Source of the DNA: Paracoccus ravus
Lineage (GTDB): Bacteria; Pseudomonadota; Alphaproteobacteria; Rhodobacterales; Rhodobacteraceae
Assembly: GCF_004522175.1 (NCBI RefSeq)
Contig: NZ_SDEB01000017.1
Location: 1 to 64,000 of the forward strand
DNA: 64,000 nucleotides
Reading direction: 5' to 3'
Both the position numbers and the translations under genes were made by a program. Positions 47,124-56,326 of the stretch are shown here, piece by piece. The number at the start of each line of letters is the position of its first letter. Position 1 is the first letter of the stretch. Under the pieces are notes generated by a model that saw nothing but the letters and a program-made list of their open reading frames with translations, did no database searches and was not told the DNA's origin.

Positions 47124-47374
47124 TTCAGTTTTCCCATGATAAGGATGCCGCCCGCAGGCCCCATGCCGAGTGCCGGGCGTTGAGGTGCAGAGCCGTGGCT
47201 CTGTTCGGTGTCAAGCATCAAGGATGCGCCGGGCTCGGACCACATGATCCGGCCGGGATCGACGCCAATATCGCGCATCAGATAGGCGTTCAGCCGATCC
47301 GCAACGCAGGCCGGCAGGCGCGATTGCCGGATCTGCGCTTTGTCACGGTGGCAAATGAGGGTTCTTATGGACAT
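47120..47374 (-). CDS. 84-aa small protein with a DUF1127-like helix
   Basis: An 84-aa frame from ATG 47374 (MSIRTLICHRDKAQIRQSRL). The segment LPACVADRLNAYLMRDIGVDPGRI resembles the C-terminal helix of DUF1127 small RNA-binding-like proteins (LxxHLLRDIGL). The tail WSEPGASLMLDTEQSHGSAPQRPALGMGPAGG (described) is disordered. A longer frame reaches 47485 without a good start. It is coupled to the 53-aa cysteine-rich gene. The DUF1127 link is only a motif-level suggestion. Confidence 0.5.
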   Translation of the reverse strand: MSIRTLICHRDKAQIRQSRLPACVADRLNAYLMRDIGVDPGRIMWSEPGASLMLDTEQSHGSAPQRPALGMGPAGGILIMGKLK

Positions 47375-47552
47375 CGTCTGGCCTATGGAACGGGTTTCGT
47401 TCCAAAGCTTTTCGCAGACAGCCGTCATTGCGGCGTGAAAATGCAGGCGGCGGGCCGTTAAAATTGCGTGAAATCGTACCGGCACGCGTCCGCAGGGAAG
47501 GGCCGACCCTGTCGCAGGTCAGCCCGAGGCAGCGCCATGGCGCAAGGGGCGA

Positions 47553-47903
47553 TCAGCTGCCGCGATAAGTCGAATAGCCATAGGGCGAGATCAGCAGCGG
47601 CACGTGGTAATGGTCCTGCTCGGACATGCCAAAACGCAGAGGGATCACGTCGAGGAAGCGGGGTTTCGCCGCCTCATGCCCCTGTGCGTCGAGCCATGCG
47701 CCGACATGGAACAGAAGTTCATATTCGCCGGTTTCGAACTCGGTTTCGGGCAGGATCTGGGCGTCCGTACGACCGTCATGGTTGGTGACGGTTTCCTTGA
47801 TGAGACGACGCTCGGGGTCGAGACGGAAAAGCTCGATCTTCATGCCCTGCGCAGGCGCGCCCTTGGCGGTATCGAGTACATGGGTCGTGAGAAAGCCGGC
47901 CAT
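47553..47903 (-). CDS. uraH: 5-hydroxyisourate hydrolase (transthyretin-like)
   Basis: A 116-aa HIUase, opening the unstable 5-hydroxyisourate ring to OHCU on the way from urate to allantoin. Catalytic His is in TTHVLDTAKGAPA, the middle has an Arg-containing strand with TNHDGRTD, and the C-terminal YRGS tetrapeptide separates HIUases from true transthyretins. A GAAAGGA site lies six bases before the ATG at 47903; another ATG one codon upstream (47906) is nearer. It is the last gene in a run from bhcA. The partner urate oxidase PuuD is at 1.9 kb. Confidence 0.95.
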   Translation of the reverse strand: MAGFLTTHVLDTAKGAPAQGMKIELFRLDPERRLIKETVTNHDGRTDAQILPETEFETGEYELLFHVGAWLDAQGHEAAKPRFLDVIPLRFGMSEQDHYHVPLLISPYGYSTYRGS

Positions 47904-47914
47904 CATGGGTCCTT

Positions 47915-49255
47915 TCAATTGGCGAGGCGGATGGTGGCCGTGCGGGCCTCATCGTTCAGTTTGCGGGTGTCTGCGGTCAGAAGGTGGTGGTCGCGCACGA
48001 CCGCGCGGCCTTCGACATAGACGGATTTGGCACGCATCGGCGCGCAAAAGACCAGTGCCGCGACCGGGTCCCATTCGCCCGCTGCCGCAAGCTCGGTAAT
48101 GTCCCACAGGACCAGATCTGCGCGCATTCCGGGCGCAAGGCTGCCAAGATCGCTGCGGCCAAGGACACGGGCACCGCCAAGGGTCGCGATCTCCAGCGCC
48201 TCGCGCGCACCCATCGCGGCGGCGCCGTTTTTCAGCCGCGCCATCAGCATGGCCTGACGTGCCTCAAGGCCCAGATGCGAACAATCATTCGAGGCCGAGC
48301 CATCAACGCCCAAGCCCACCGGCACGCCCGCATCCCGCATCTGGCGGATCGGGGCAATCCCCGAGGCCAGTCGCGCATTCGAGCAGGGACAATGGGCAAC
48401 GCCGGTACCGGTGCGGGCGAAGAGGTCGATTTCCTTGTCCGAGAGCTTCACGCAATGTGCGTGCCAGACATCGTCGCCGGTCCAGCCGAGGCTTTCGGCG
48501 TAATCGCCCGGCAACATACCGAAATTTTCCAGAGAATAGGCGATATCCTCGTCATTCTCGGCCAAATGGGTGTGCAGACGTACGCCCTTTTCGCGCGCGA
48601 GGATCGCCGCATCGCGCATGAGTTCCCGACTGACCGAGAAGGGCGAGCAGGGCGCAAGCCCGACCTGAACCATCGCGCCGGGGTTTGGATCGTGGAAGGC
48701 AGCGACAAGGCGCTCGCTATCCTTCAGGATCGAGGCTTCGGCCTCGACCAGCGCATCCGGCGGCAGACCACCCTTGCTTTCGCCGATGGACATGGCCCCA
48801 CGCGTGGCGTGAAAGCGGATGCCGATTTCCGAAGCCGCCTCGATGCTGTCATCCAGCCGCGAGCCATTCGGGAACAGATACAGATGGTCGGAGGAGCAGG
48901 TGCAGCCCGACAGCGCCAGCTCGGCCAGACCGACCTTGGCCGACAGTTTGATATCGCCGGGCGTCATGCGCGCCCAGATCGGGTAAAGCGTCCGAAGCCA
49001 ACCGAACAGGGCCGCATCCTGTGCGGCGGGCACGGCGCGGGTCAGGGTCTGGAACAGGTGGTGGTGGGTGTTGATCAGGCCGGGGGTGACGACGCAGCCC
49101 TTGGCCTCGACCACTTCCGCACCGTCCGAGGGAAGATTCGTGCCGATGGCGAGGATAACCCCGCCACCGATGAGAACGTCTCCGCCCGCGATCTCGCGCC
49201 GGGTTCCGTCCATTGTGACGACCACCTCGGCCTTGCGGATCAGGGTTCGGGTCAT
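47915..49255 (-). CDS. 8-oxoguanine deaminase-like amidohydrolase
   Basis: A 446-aa metal-dependent amidohydrolase of the AtzA/TrzN-related branch. The zinc site NTHHHLFQTLTRAVP, the LHTHLAEND block, AHCVKLSDKEIDLFARTGTGVAHCPCSNARL (in two parts) and GLGVDGSASND (catalytic Asp) are all in place. The branch includes bacterial 8-oxoguanine deaminase, which yields urate, a good fit with the neighbours: an NCS2 purine permease upstream (12 bases) and HIU hydrolase downstream (11 bases). Guanine or another aminopurine cannot be ruled out as substrate. Confidence 0.82.
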   Translation of the reverse strand: MTRTLIRKAEVVVTMDGTRREIAGGDVLIGGGVILAIGTNLPSDGAEVVEAKGCVVTPGLINTHHHLFQTLTRAVPAAQDAALFGWLRTLYPIWARMTPGDIKLSAKVGLAELALSGCTCSSDHLYLFPNGSRLDDSIEAASEIGIRFHATRGAMSIGESKGGLPPDALVEAEASILKDSERLVAAFHDPNPGAMVQVGLAPCSPFSVSRELMRDAAILAREKGVRLHTHLAENDEDIAYSLENFGMLPGDYAESLGWTGDDVWHAHCVKLSDKEIDLFARTGTGVAHCPCSNARLASGIAPIRQMRDAGVPVGLGVDGSASNDCSHLGLEARQAMLMARLKNGAAAMGAREALEIATLGGARVLGRSDLGSLAPGMRADLVLWDITELAAAGEWDPVAALVFCAPMRAKSVYVEGRAVVRDHHLLTADTRKLNDEARTATIRLAN

Positions 49256-49266
49256 GTCTTGTCCTT

Positions 49267-50748
49267 TCAGTGGGCTTCGGCGGCGTGGCCAGCGGCGCGG
49301 ATATCATCCTCGCATGCTTCGGGCGCGCCGTTGAAATACCAGTTCAGAGCCACCGCCGAAAGCGTCGCGAGCAGGATACCGGAATGGATCAGCGGATGGA
49401 TCGCATGTGGCATCCATTGGTTGAAGTCGGGGGCCACCATCGGGATCATCGCCATGCCGATCGAGATCGCGACGATGAACAGATTGTGGCGGTTTCCGGC
49501 GAAATCCACATTGGCAAGGATGCGGATGCCGGTCGCGGCGACCATGCCGAACATCACCAGACCCGCGCCGCCCAGAACGGTTGTCGGCAGGCTTTCGACC
49601 AGCGCGCCCATCTTGGGGATCAGGCCCAGGACGATCATGATGACCCCGCCCGCCACGCAGACAAAGCGCGAGCGGATGCCGGTCACGCCGACAAGGCCGA
49701 CGTTCTGGCTGAACGAAGTATAGGGGAAGGTGTTGAAAAGCCCGCCAAGCGCCGTGCCCAGACCGTCCACGCGCAGGCCAGCGGACAGCGCCTTCGGCGT
49801 GATCTTGCGGCCGCAGATTTCGCCAAGGGCAAGGAACATACCGGTCGATTCCACCATCGTCACAAACATGACCAGCAGCATCGTGGCGATCATCACCGGA
49901 TCAAACAACGGCATTCCGAAATGGAAGGGCTTGATCGGCGCGAACCATGCAGCTTCTGAGACGGCCTCGAAATGCATCATGCCCATGCTCGCGGCCAGCA
50001 CGCCGCCGCCGACGATGCCGAGCAGCACCGCGATGTTCGAGACGAACCCCTTGCCGAAGCGCGACAGAGCCAGGATCGCGCCCAGCACGACCAGACCGAT
50101 GATGATGTTCTGCGCCGAGGCATAGGCCGGGTTCGGCACTGTCGGAACCAGCTTGACGCCCTCGGGGACGCCGCCAGCGGCAATGGCCGCGTTCAACCAG
50201 TCCTGCTGGGCGGGATCGACGAGCTTCGGCGCGGTCGGGCCGACCGGCAGACCAAAAATCCAGTTGATGCCGATGGGCATCAGGCTGACGCCGATCGCCA
50301 AAATCACCGTGCCCGTCACAGCGCTGGGAAAGAAACGCAGCAAACGGCTGACAAAAGGAGCGAGGAAGATCGAGATAACACCGGCGGCAATGATCGAGCC
50401 GAAGAGCATCCGCGCGCCCTCGGTCCCCGGATTGGCGCTGGCGATGGACACCATCGGCCCGACGGCGGCAAAGGTCACGCCCATCATCACCGGCAGCTTG
50501 ATCCCGAACCATTGCGTCGCGCCCATCGATTGGATGATCGAGACGATGCCGCAGACAAAAAGGTCGGCTGAAATCAGAAAGGCCACGTCTTGCGGCGAAA
50601 GCTGCAGGGCGCGGCCCACGATCAGGGGCACGGCAATCGCCCCCGCATACATGACAAGCACATGCTGGAAACCCAGCGTGAACAGCCGGGGTGCCGGCAG
50701 GATTTCTTCGACCGGGTCTATGACCCGGCCGGTTTCTGGCAGTGACAT
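49267..50748 (-). CDS. NCS2-family xanthine/urate permease
   Basis: A 493-aa symporter of the nucleobase-cation family 2, with about 13-14 TM helices. It starts LPAPRLFTLGFQHVLVMYAGAIAVPLIVG (in parts: GFQHVLVMYAGAIAVPL), and has the NCS2 signatures QSMGATQWFGIKLPVMMGVTF, VESTGMFLALGEICGRKI (substrate-binding Glu region) and NTFPYTSFSQNVGLVGVTGIRSR (in parts). The QNVGL/ATGT-type motif favours xanthine or urate over uracil. It lies 37 bases after bhcD, close enough to share its mRNA. Confidence 0.9.
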   Translation of the reverse strand: MSLPETGRVIDPVEEILPAPRLFTLGFQHVLVMYAGAIAVPLIVGRALQLSPQDVAFLISADLFVCGIVSIIQSMGATQWFGIKLPVMMGVTFAAVGPMVSIASANPGTEGARMLFGSIIAAGVISIFLAPFVSRLLRFFPSAVTGTVILAIGVSLMPIGINWIFGLPVGPTAPKLVDPAQQDWLNAAIAAGGVPEGVKLVPTVPNPAYASAQNIIIGLVVLGAILALSRFGKGFVSNIAVLLGIVGGGVLAASMGMMHFEAVSEAAWFAPIKPFHFGMPLFDPVMIATMLLVMFVTMVESTGMFLALGEICGRKITPKALSAGLRVDGLGTALGGLFNTFPYTSFSQNVGLVGVTGIRSRFVCVAGGVIMIVLGLIPKMGALVESLPTTVLGGAGLVMFGMVAATGIRILANVDFAGNRHNLFIVAISIGMAMIPMVAPDFNQWMPHAIHPLIHSGILLATLSAVALNWYFNGAPEACEDDIRAAGHAAEAH

Positions 50749-50785
50749 GGTTCTCCTCCCTATGTCTTGCTGTCTTTGCCCCAGG

Positions 50786-51748
50786 TCAGATCTCGACCTT
50801 CTGGGCGAGGCCCTTTTCTTGGGCGAGGGTCACGACGGCGCGGGCGACGGCGAGGTCTTGCAGGCCTACGCCGGTGCCGTCGAAGATGGTCAGTTCCGCC
50901 TCCCCGCGGCCCTGATGGCTGCCGTTGATCACTGCGCCAAGCTGGGTGATCGACGATGGCTCAATCAGCCCCGCCGCAATGGCGTGCTGGAACTCGCCGA
51001 TGCTGATCGATTGCGCGATCTCATCGGTGAACAGACGCGCGCGGGCGACCAGCGCCGGGTCAAGCTCTTGCTTGCCCTTCGTGTCGGTGCCCATGGCCGC
51101 GATATGCGTCGGGCCTTTGACATGCTCGTCCAGCAGCAACGGCGAGAAGGCGGAGGTGATCGAGATGATCACGTCGGCTTCCGCCCCAAGCTGCGGCAGG
51201 TCCACCGCCTCGAAGGGAAGGCCCAGATCAGCGGCGGTATCGGCCAGACGGGTCAGCATCTCGGGATGGGGGTTCCAGCCGATCACCTTCTCGAACGGAT
51301 GTGCGCGAACCGCCGCGCGCATCTGAAAGGCCGATTGGTGGCCGGCGCCGATCATGCCCAAGACCTTGGCCCCCTTGGGCGCGAGATGCCGGATCGAGAC
51401 CGCCGAGGCCGCCGCCGTGCGCAGCGCGGTCAGAAGGTTGCCGCCCACCGCCGCCTCGACCCGCCCGGTATCCGCATCGAAGAGGAAGACCGTGGACTGG
51501 TGGTTGATCAGCCCGTGCTTCTGGTTCTGCGGCCAATAGCCCCCGGCCTTCAGGCCAAGCGTCAAGGCCGATCCGTCGAAGCCGCCCTTGAAGCCGTAAA
51601 GCGCCTCTTCATGGCCGATGGCCTCGCGCACGACGGGGAAGTTATAAGCCTGATCGGATGCCATCGAGGCGAAGACCGCCTCGATCGCGTCATAGGCCGC
51701 CTCGGGGGTCATCAGACCCCCGATTTCCTTTTCCGCAACGACCAGCAT
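50786..51748 (-). CDS. bhcD: Iminosuccinate reductase of the beta-hydroxyaspartate cycle
   Basis: A 320-aa member of the ornithine cyclodeaminase/mu-crystallin family. The Rossmann motif is GMIGAGHQSAFQMRA. It reduces iminosuccinate to aspartate with NAD(P)H, regenerating the amino donor of the cycle. Start ATG 51748 overlaps the bhcC stop by one base (ATGA). Identification rests on the conserved order bhcABCD known from Paracoccus denitrificans. Alone the family would only suggest an imine reductase. Confidence 0.93.
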   Translation of the reverse strand: MLVVAEKEIGGLMTPEAAYDAIEAVFASMASDQAYNFPVVREAIGHEEALYGFKGGFDGSALTLGLKAGGYWPQNQKHGLINHQSTVFLFDADTGRVEAAVGGNLLTALRTAAASAVSIRHLAPKGAKVLGMIGAGHQSAFQMRAAVRAHPFEKVIGWNPHPEMLTRLADTAADLGLPFEAVDLPQLGAEADVIISITSAFSPLLLDEHVKGPTHIAAMGTDTKGKQELDPALVARARLFTDEIAQSISIGEFQHAIAAGLIEPSSITQLGAVINGSHQGRGEAELTIFDGTGVGLQDLAVARAVVTLAQEKGLAQKVEI

Positions 51749-52923
51749 CAGTAGCCCTTTCCGCGGGCCGAGACCGGCCAGACCGTCTCGACCTTGCCGT
51801 TCCGGACGCCGACATACCAATCATGGACGTTGCAGGTCGGGTCGCAATGGCCCGGCACGAGGCGCAGCTTCTCATTGACCTTCAGCACGCCCTTGGGGTC
51901 GGCGATGACGCCATGCTCGTCCGAGCATTTGACATATTCCACGTCGTCGCGGCCGAAGACGAAGGACAGCCCGCTATCGACCGATTGCGCCTTGAGCCCC
52001 GCGTCGCAGATCGCCTTGTCGGGCTTGGCGTGCGACATCACCGAGGTCAGGATGAAGAGCGCGTTCTCCCATTCGCCCTTGTCGATGCGGTGACCGCCCG
52101 CGTCCTTGATGCGACCGTAATCGGCATCCATGAAGGCGTAGCTGCCGCATTGCAGTTCGTTATAGACGCCGGAATTGCTCTCGAAATAATAGCTGCCGGT
52201 GCCGCCACCCGAGACGAGTTCCGGCGACAGCCCGGCCTCCTCAAGCGCGGCGACGGCTTCCTTGACCTGCGCAATGGCGGCATCAAGCTTGGCCTTGCGG
52301 TCAACGAAGCTTTCCATGTGCTGCATCGCGCCCTGATAGGCTTGGATGCCGGTGAATTTCAGACCCGGTGCGGCGTCGATGGCCTTGGCGATCTCGACCA
52401 CGGCGCTCGCGGTGGTGACACCGCAGCGACCCGCGCCGCAGTCGATCTCGATGAAGCATTCGATCTGGGTGCCGTGGCGCTGTGCGGCTGCCGACAGATC
52501 GGCCACGTTTGCAACGTCATCGACGCAGACGATGATCCGCGCGCCGTATTTCGGAAGCTTCGCCAGGCGGTCGATCTTGGCAGGCTCGCGGACCTGATTG
52601 CTGACCAGAATGTCCTTGATGCCGCCACGGGCAAAGACCTCGGCTTCCGAGACCTTCTGACAGCAGACACCCGCCGCACCGCCCAGTTCCTGTTGCAGTT
52701 TCTGGACGTCCACCGATTTGTGCATCTTGCCGTGGCTGCGGTGGCGCATGCCATGCGCCTTGGCGTAATCGCCCATTTTCTTGATGTTGCGTTCCAGCGC
52801 ATCCAGATCGAGGATCAGGCAGGGCGTCTGGATGTCCTTTTCGTCCATTCCGGGCAGAGCGGGAATGTCATAGCCGACTTCGAAACCGGCGAAATCCGTC
52901 GCGATCTTGTTCTGTGCGTTCAT
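51748..52923 (-). CDS. bhcC: beta-Hydroxyaspartate aldolase
   Basis: A 391-aa PLP enzyme of the D-threonine aldolase family (alanine-racemase-like barrel). The PLP Lys lies in HRSHGKMHKS. The C-terminal metal site is GHCDPTCNVHD. It condenses glycine and glyoxylate into (2R,3S)-beta-hydroxyaspartate. It starts MNAQNKIATDFAGFEVGYDIP and follows bhcB by 9 bases, overlapping bhcD. Second carbon-carbon bond-forming step of the cycle. Confidence 0.94.
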   Translation of the reverse strand: MNAQNKIATDFAGFEVGYDIPALPGMDEKDIQTPCLILDLDALERNIKKMGDYAKAHGMRHRSHGKMHKSVDVQKLQQELGGAAGVCCQKVSEAEVFARGGIKDILVSNQVREPAKIDRLAKLPKYGARIIVCVDDVANVADLSAAAQRHGTQIECFIEIDCGAGRCGVTTASAVVEIAKAIDAAPGLKFTGIQAYQGAMQHMESFVDRKAKLDAAIAQVKEAVAALEEAGLSPELVSGGGTGSYYFESNSGVYNELQCGSYAFMDADYGRIKDAGGHRIDKGEWENALFILTSVMSHAKPDKAICDAGLKAQSVDSGLSFVFGRDDVEYVKCSDEHGVIADPKGVLKVNEKLRLVPGHCDPTCNVHDWYVGVRNGKVETVWPVSARGKGY

Positions 52924-52932
52924 GGCTGGTCC

Positions 52933-53892
52933 TCAGTTCCAGGGCAGGCGGTCGAGATCGACATTGCCGCCGGTGATGATGATGCCGACGCGCTGGCCGG
53001 CGAAGATGTCGCGGTTCTTGATGATCGTGGCCAGCGGCACGGCGCTGGAGGGCTCCATCACGAGTTTCATGCGCTTCCAGATCAGCTTCATCGCCTCGAC
53101 GATTTCGTCTTCGGTCGCAGTCAGGATGTCGGTGACGTGATTGCGGACAAAGTGCCAGGTCAGTTCCTTGAGCGGAACCTTCAGCCCGTCTGCCACAGTT
53201 TCGGGTGCGTCATCCGCGATGATGTGCCCGGCACGGAAGCTGCGCGCGGCGTCATCGGCATTCAGCGGCTCGGCGGCATAGATCCGGGTCTTCGGCGCGA
53301 TATTCGACAGCGTCAGGCAGGTTCCTGACACCATACCGCCGCCACCGATCGGGGCAACCACGGCATCCAGCCCCTCGGCCTGTTCGACCAGTTCCGCCGA
53401 GCAGGTGGCCTGACCGGCGATCACCCGCCAGTCGTTATAGGGATGGACGAACTCCGCCCCCGTTTCGGCCACGACCTCGGCAAAGACCGCCTCGCGAGAA
53501 CTGGTCGAGGGCTCGCATTCGACGACCCGCCCGCCATAGCCGCGCACGGCGTCCTTCTTGGCCTGCGGCGCGGTGCGCGGCATGACCACGGTACAGGGGA
53601 TGCCCCGGCGTCCTGCGGCATAGCTGAGGCAAGTGCCGTGATTGCCGCTGGAATGGGTGGCGACGCCTTTGGCTGCTTGCTCATCGCTCAACCCAAAGAC
53701 CGCGTTCGAGGCCCCGCGCGCCTTAAAGGCCCCGGCCTTTTGCAGGTTCTCGCATTTGAAGAACAGCTCGGCCCCGGTCAGCTCATTGAGAAAGCGCGAG
53801 GTCAGGACCGGCGTCACATGCACATGCCGCGCAATCCTCTTCCGCGCGACCAGCATGTCCGAGAGCGACGGAATATACATCTGATCCAGCAT
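52933..53892 (-). CDS. bhcB: beta-Hydroxyaspartate dehydratase
   Basis: A 319-aa fold-type II PLP enzyme of the threonine/serine dehydratase group. The PLP Lys is in KAGAFKARGASNA, the substrate Ser-Ser-Gly-Asn-His motif is SSGNHG, and the phosphate-binding Gly loop is PIGGGGMVSG. It removes water from beta-hydroxyaspartate to give iminosuccinate. The start ATG 53892 overlaps the bhcA stop region (TGAGATG, a single-base gap); an alternative ATG is at 53880. Upstream context makes BhcB more likely than a generic threonine dehydratase. Confidence 0.93.
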   Translation of the reverse strand: MLDQMYIPSLSDMLVARKRIARHVHVTPVLTSRFLNELTGAELFFKCENLQKAGAFKARGASNAVFGLSDEQAAKGVATHSSGNHGTCLSYAAGRRGIPCTVVMPRTAPQAKKDAVRGYGGRVVECEPSTSSREAVFAEVVAETGAEFVHPYNDWRVIAGQATCSAELVEQAEGLDAVVAPIGGGGMVSGTCLTLSNIAPKTRIYAAEPLNADDAARSFRAGHIIADDAPETVADGLKVPLKELTWHFVRNHVTDILTATEDEIVEAMKLIWKRMKLVMEPSSAVPLATIIKNRDIFAGQRVGIIITGGNVDLDRLPWN

Positions 53893-53893
53893 C

Positions 53894-55084
53894 TCAGGCA
53901 GCCTTCCGCAAAGCCGTCACGGTAGACTGGCGGTAATGTTCCTGCGCTGCGGCCACGCCCGAGCCAAGACGGATCGGCAGTCCCAGATCGGCCATGACCA
54001 TTTCCGCGACCGAAATCCCCGACAGCGCCATGGCGTCGGTCATGCTGCCAAGATGGCCGATGCGGAAGACCTTGCCCGCAACCTCGCCGAGGCCGGTCCC
54101 GAAGGCCATGTCATAGGTTTCCAGCGCATGGGACACGAAGCGGTTGGCGTCGAAACCTTCGGGCATGCGGATCGCGCTGACCGTGTCCGAATAAAGCTCG
54201 GGGCGGGCGGCGCAAAGCTTCAGCCCCCAAGCCTCGACGGCGGCGCGGATGCCGCTGGCGATGCGGTGGTGGCGGGCAAAGACATGCTCCAGTCCCTCGG
54301 AGAGCAGGCGTTCACAGGCAATGTTCAGCCCGTTGATCAGCCCGACCGGCGGCGTATAGGGATAGCCGTTCCGGGCATAGCCCGTCGCCATGTCGCGGAT
54401 ATCGAAGAAGGTGCGGGGCAGTTTCGCATCCTCGACCGCCGCCATCGCCTTTTCCGAGAAGCCGACGATGGCGAGGCCGGGGGGGAGCATGAAGCCCTTT
54501 TGGCTGCCGGTGACGGCGATGTCGACGCCCCATTCGTCCATGCGGAAATCCATCGAACCGATCGAACTGACGCCGTCGACGAAGAGCATCGCCGGATGAC
54601 CCGCCGCGTCCAAAGCACGGCGCACGGCGGCAATGTCGGATTTCACGCCGGTCGCGGTCTCGTTATGGGTCGCGAGAACCGCGCGGATCTCGTGGCCCTT
54701 GTCGGCGCGCAGGAACTCTTCGAAACGCTCGGCGGGGATGCCTTCGCCCCAGGGCGTCTCGACGAAAGCCACGTCAAGGCGGTGGCGCTGGCACATGTCG
54801 ATCCAGCGGTGGCTGAACATGCCGTTGCGCGCGGCCAGCACCTTGTCGCCTGGCGAAAGCGTGTTGGTGATCGCGGTTTCCCAACCCCCGGTCCCGGTCG
54901 AGGGGAACAGGAAGACCTGTGCGCGGCTGGTCTTGAGCACCTTTTTCACGCCGTCCAGCGCGGGATGCAGCATCCGGCCGAAAACCGGCGAGCGGTGGTC
55001 GATGGTGGGCATGTCCACGGCCTTGCGCAGATCCTCGGGGATATTCGTGGGGCCGGGAATGAAGATGGGGTTCTGACTGGTCAT
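53894..55084 (-). CDS. bhcA: Aspartate--glyoxylate aminotransferase
   Basis: A 396-aa class V PLP aminotransferase. It transfers the amino group of aspartate to glyoxylate, giving glycine and oxaloacetate, the step that pulls the cycle. Markers are PGPTNIPEDLRKAVD, FPSTGTGGWETAITNTLSPGD, ATHNETATGVKSD, and the PLP Lys in VTGSQKGFMLPPG. ATG 55084 follows AGGAGGAAGCACC, a strong ribosome site; a longer frame to 55138 is not needed. It is the first gene of bhcABCD and divergent from bhcR. Confidence 0.95.
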   Translation of the reverse strand: MTSQNPIFIPGPTNIPEDLRKAVDMPTIDHRSPVFGRMLHPALDGVKKVLKTSRAQVFLFPSTGTGGWETAITNTLSPGDKVLAARNGMFSHRWIDMCQRHRLDVAFVETPWGEGIPAERFEEFLRADKGHEIRAVLATHNETATGVKSDIAAVRRALDAAGHPAMLFVDGVSSIGSMDFRMDEWGVDIAVTGSQKGFMLPPGLAIVGFSEKAMAAVEDAKLPRTFFDIRDMATGYARNGYPYTPPVGLINGLNIACERLLSEGLEHVFARHHRIASGIRAAVEAWGLKLCAARPELYSDTVSAIRMPEGFDANRFVSHALETYDMAFGTGLGEVAGKVFRIGHLGSMTDAMALSGISVAEMVMADLGLPIRLGSGVAAAQEHYRQSTVTALRKAA

Positions 55085-55167
55085 GGTGCTTCCTCCTGCA
55101 CTGTGATCCAGCCTAGGCGAGACTGTCCATTCCGGCAATTTTTCTGAAAAGCATTTCGCAATGGCGG

Positions 55168-55182
55168 AAAATATGATATTTT
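55168..55182. promoter_or_regulatory. Palindrome in the bhcA-bhcR intergenic region, candidate BhcR operator
   Basis: AAAATAT-G-ATATTTT, a 7-bp perfect inverted repeat around one base, inside an AT-rich segment of the 183-base divergent promoter region. IclR-type regulators bind such short AT-rich palindromes. No footprint is implied. Confidence 0.4.
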
Positions 55183-55267
55183 TCTTTACGGATCAGGATC
55201 TTGTTGTTTTCCAATCCGGCGCAGCGATTTTCAATCAATGCGGCATAAAGTCGAAAGGATTTGTTGA

Positions 55268-56095
55268 ATGTCGAGCGCACCGCGAAAAAGAGGGCGTCCG
55301 AGGGGCAGGGCGGACGGCTCAGAGGATAGTGGCGGGGTGCGGGCGTTGGACCGGGCCCTCGATGTGCTGGACGTGATCGGCGCGGGCAATGGCCTGACGC
55401 TGTCCGAGATCGCGCAACGTCTCGATCTCGCGCCTTCGACCGTGCATCGCGTTCTTGTGACGCTTTCGGCCCGAGGCATGGCCGAGGCCGATGCACAAAG
55501 CCAGACCTGGCATGTCGGGCCTGCGGCCTTTCGGCTGGGCTCGGCCTTCATGCGCCGCTCGGGTCTGGTCGAGCGCGCCCGGCCGGTGCTGCGCCAGCTG
55601 ATGGAGGCAACTGGCGAGACCGCCAATCTGGGAATCCTGAACGGGGATGCGGTGCTGTTCCTGAGCCAGGTCGAGACGCATGAGACGATCAGGGCATTTT
55701 TCCCGCCCGGCACCCGTTCGCCTCTTCATGCCTCGGGGATCGGCAAGGCTCTGCTGGCCCATGCCGGGCCTGCGAGCCTCGCCCGCATGATCCAGGGCCT
55801 TCGGCTTGAGCGTTTCACGCCCGCGACGCTCTGCACCGCCGAAGCGCTGGCAGCGGATCTCGCCGTGACCCGCGCGCGCGGCTATGCGATCGACAATGAG
55901 GAACGCGCCGCAGGGATGCGCTGCATCGCAGCGCCGGTCCTGGATTTGGCCGGCGAGGCGGCGGCAGGGGTCTCGGTCTCGGGGCCTCTGCACCGGATGG
56001 GCGAAGAGCGCCTCAAGGCGATCGCCGACGCGGTGACAGAGGCCGCGCGCCTGCTTTCATTTGGCAGCGCGCCGCCTCATTCCGCCGCAAGGTAG
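55268..56095 (+). CDS. bhcR: IclR-family regulator of the beta-hydroxyaspartate cycle
   Basis: A 275-aa IclR regulator. The N-terminal tail is basic (APRKRGRPRGRADG), then a winged helix (VRALDRALDVLDVIG, LTLSEIAQRLDLAPSTVHRVLVTL) and the effector domain (TANLGILNGDAVLFLSQVETHE, TRSPLHASGIGKALLAH, ARGYAIDNEERAAGMRCIAAPV). Divergent from bhcA with the likely operator between them. In Paracoccus denitrificans BhcR activates the cluster and responds to glyoxylate. The same is expected here. Confidence 0.93.
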   Translation: MSSAPRKRGRPRGRADGSEDSGGVRALDRALDVLDVIGAGNGLTLSEIAQRLDLAPSTVHRVLVTLSARGMAEADAQSQTWHVGPAAFRLGSAFMRRSGLVERARPVLRQLMEATGETANLGILNGDAVLFLSQVETHETIRAFFPPGTRSPLHASGIGKALLAHAGPASLARMIQGLRLERFTPATLCTAEALAADLAVTRARGYAIDNEERAAGMRCIAAPVLDLAGEAAAGVSVSGPLHRMGEERLKAIADAVTEAARLLSFGSAPPHSAAR

Positions 56096-56326
56096 CGAAT
56101 CACCTGACGCTGTCGGCTCTGATCCATGATGGTTTAAAATCAGCCGGTTGACAGAAAAACTCGATGCTTGGAATGGCAGATTCACATCCGGTTCACGGGA
56201 GCCGTTCTAGCGTGCAAATGAGCGGATCACCGCGGCCGGTTCTGGGACGCCATGACCGGTCCGTTGGGACAGGGAAGAGCAAAGGGCACCATCCGGGTGG
56301 TCCGAAAACGGAGTTCCGAAAACGAA

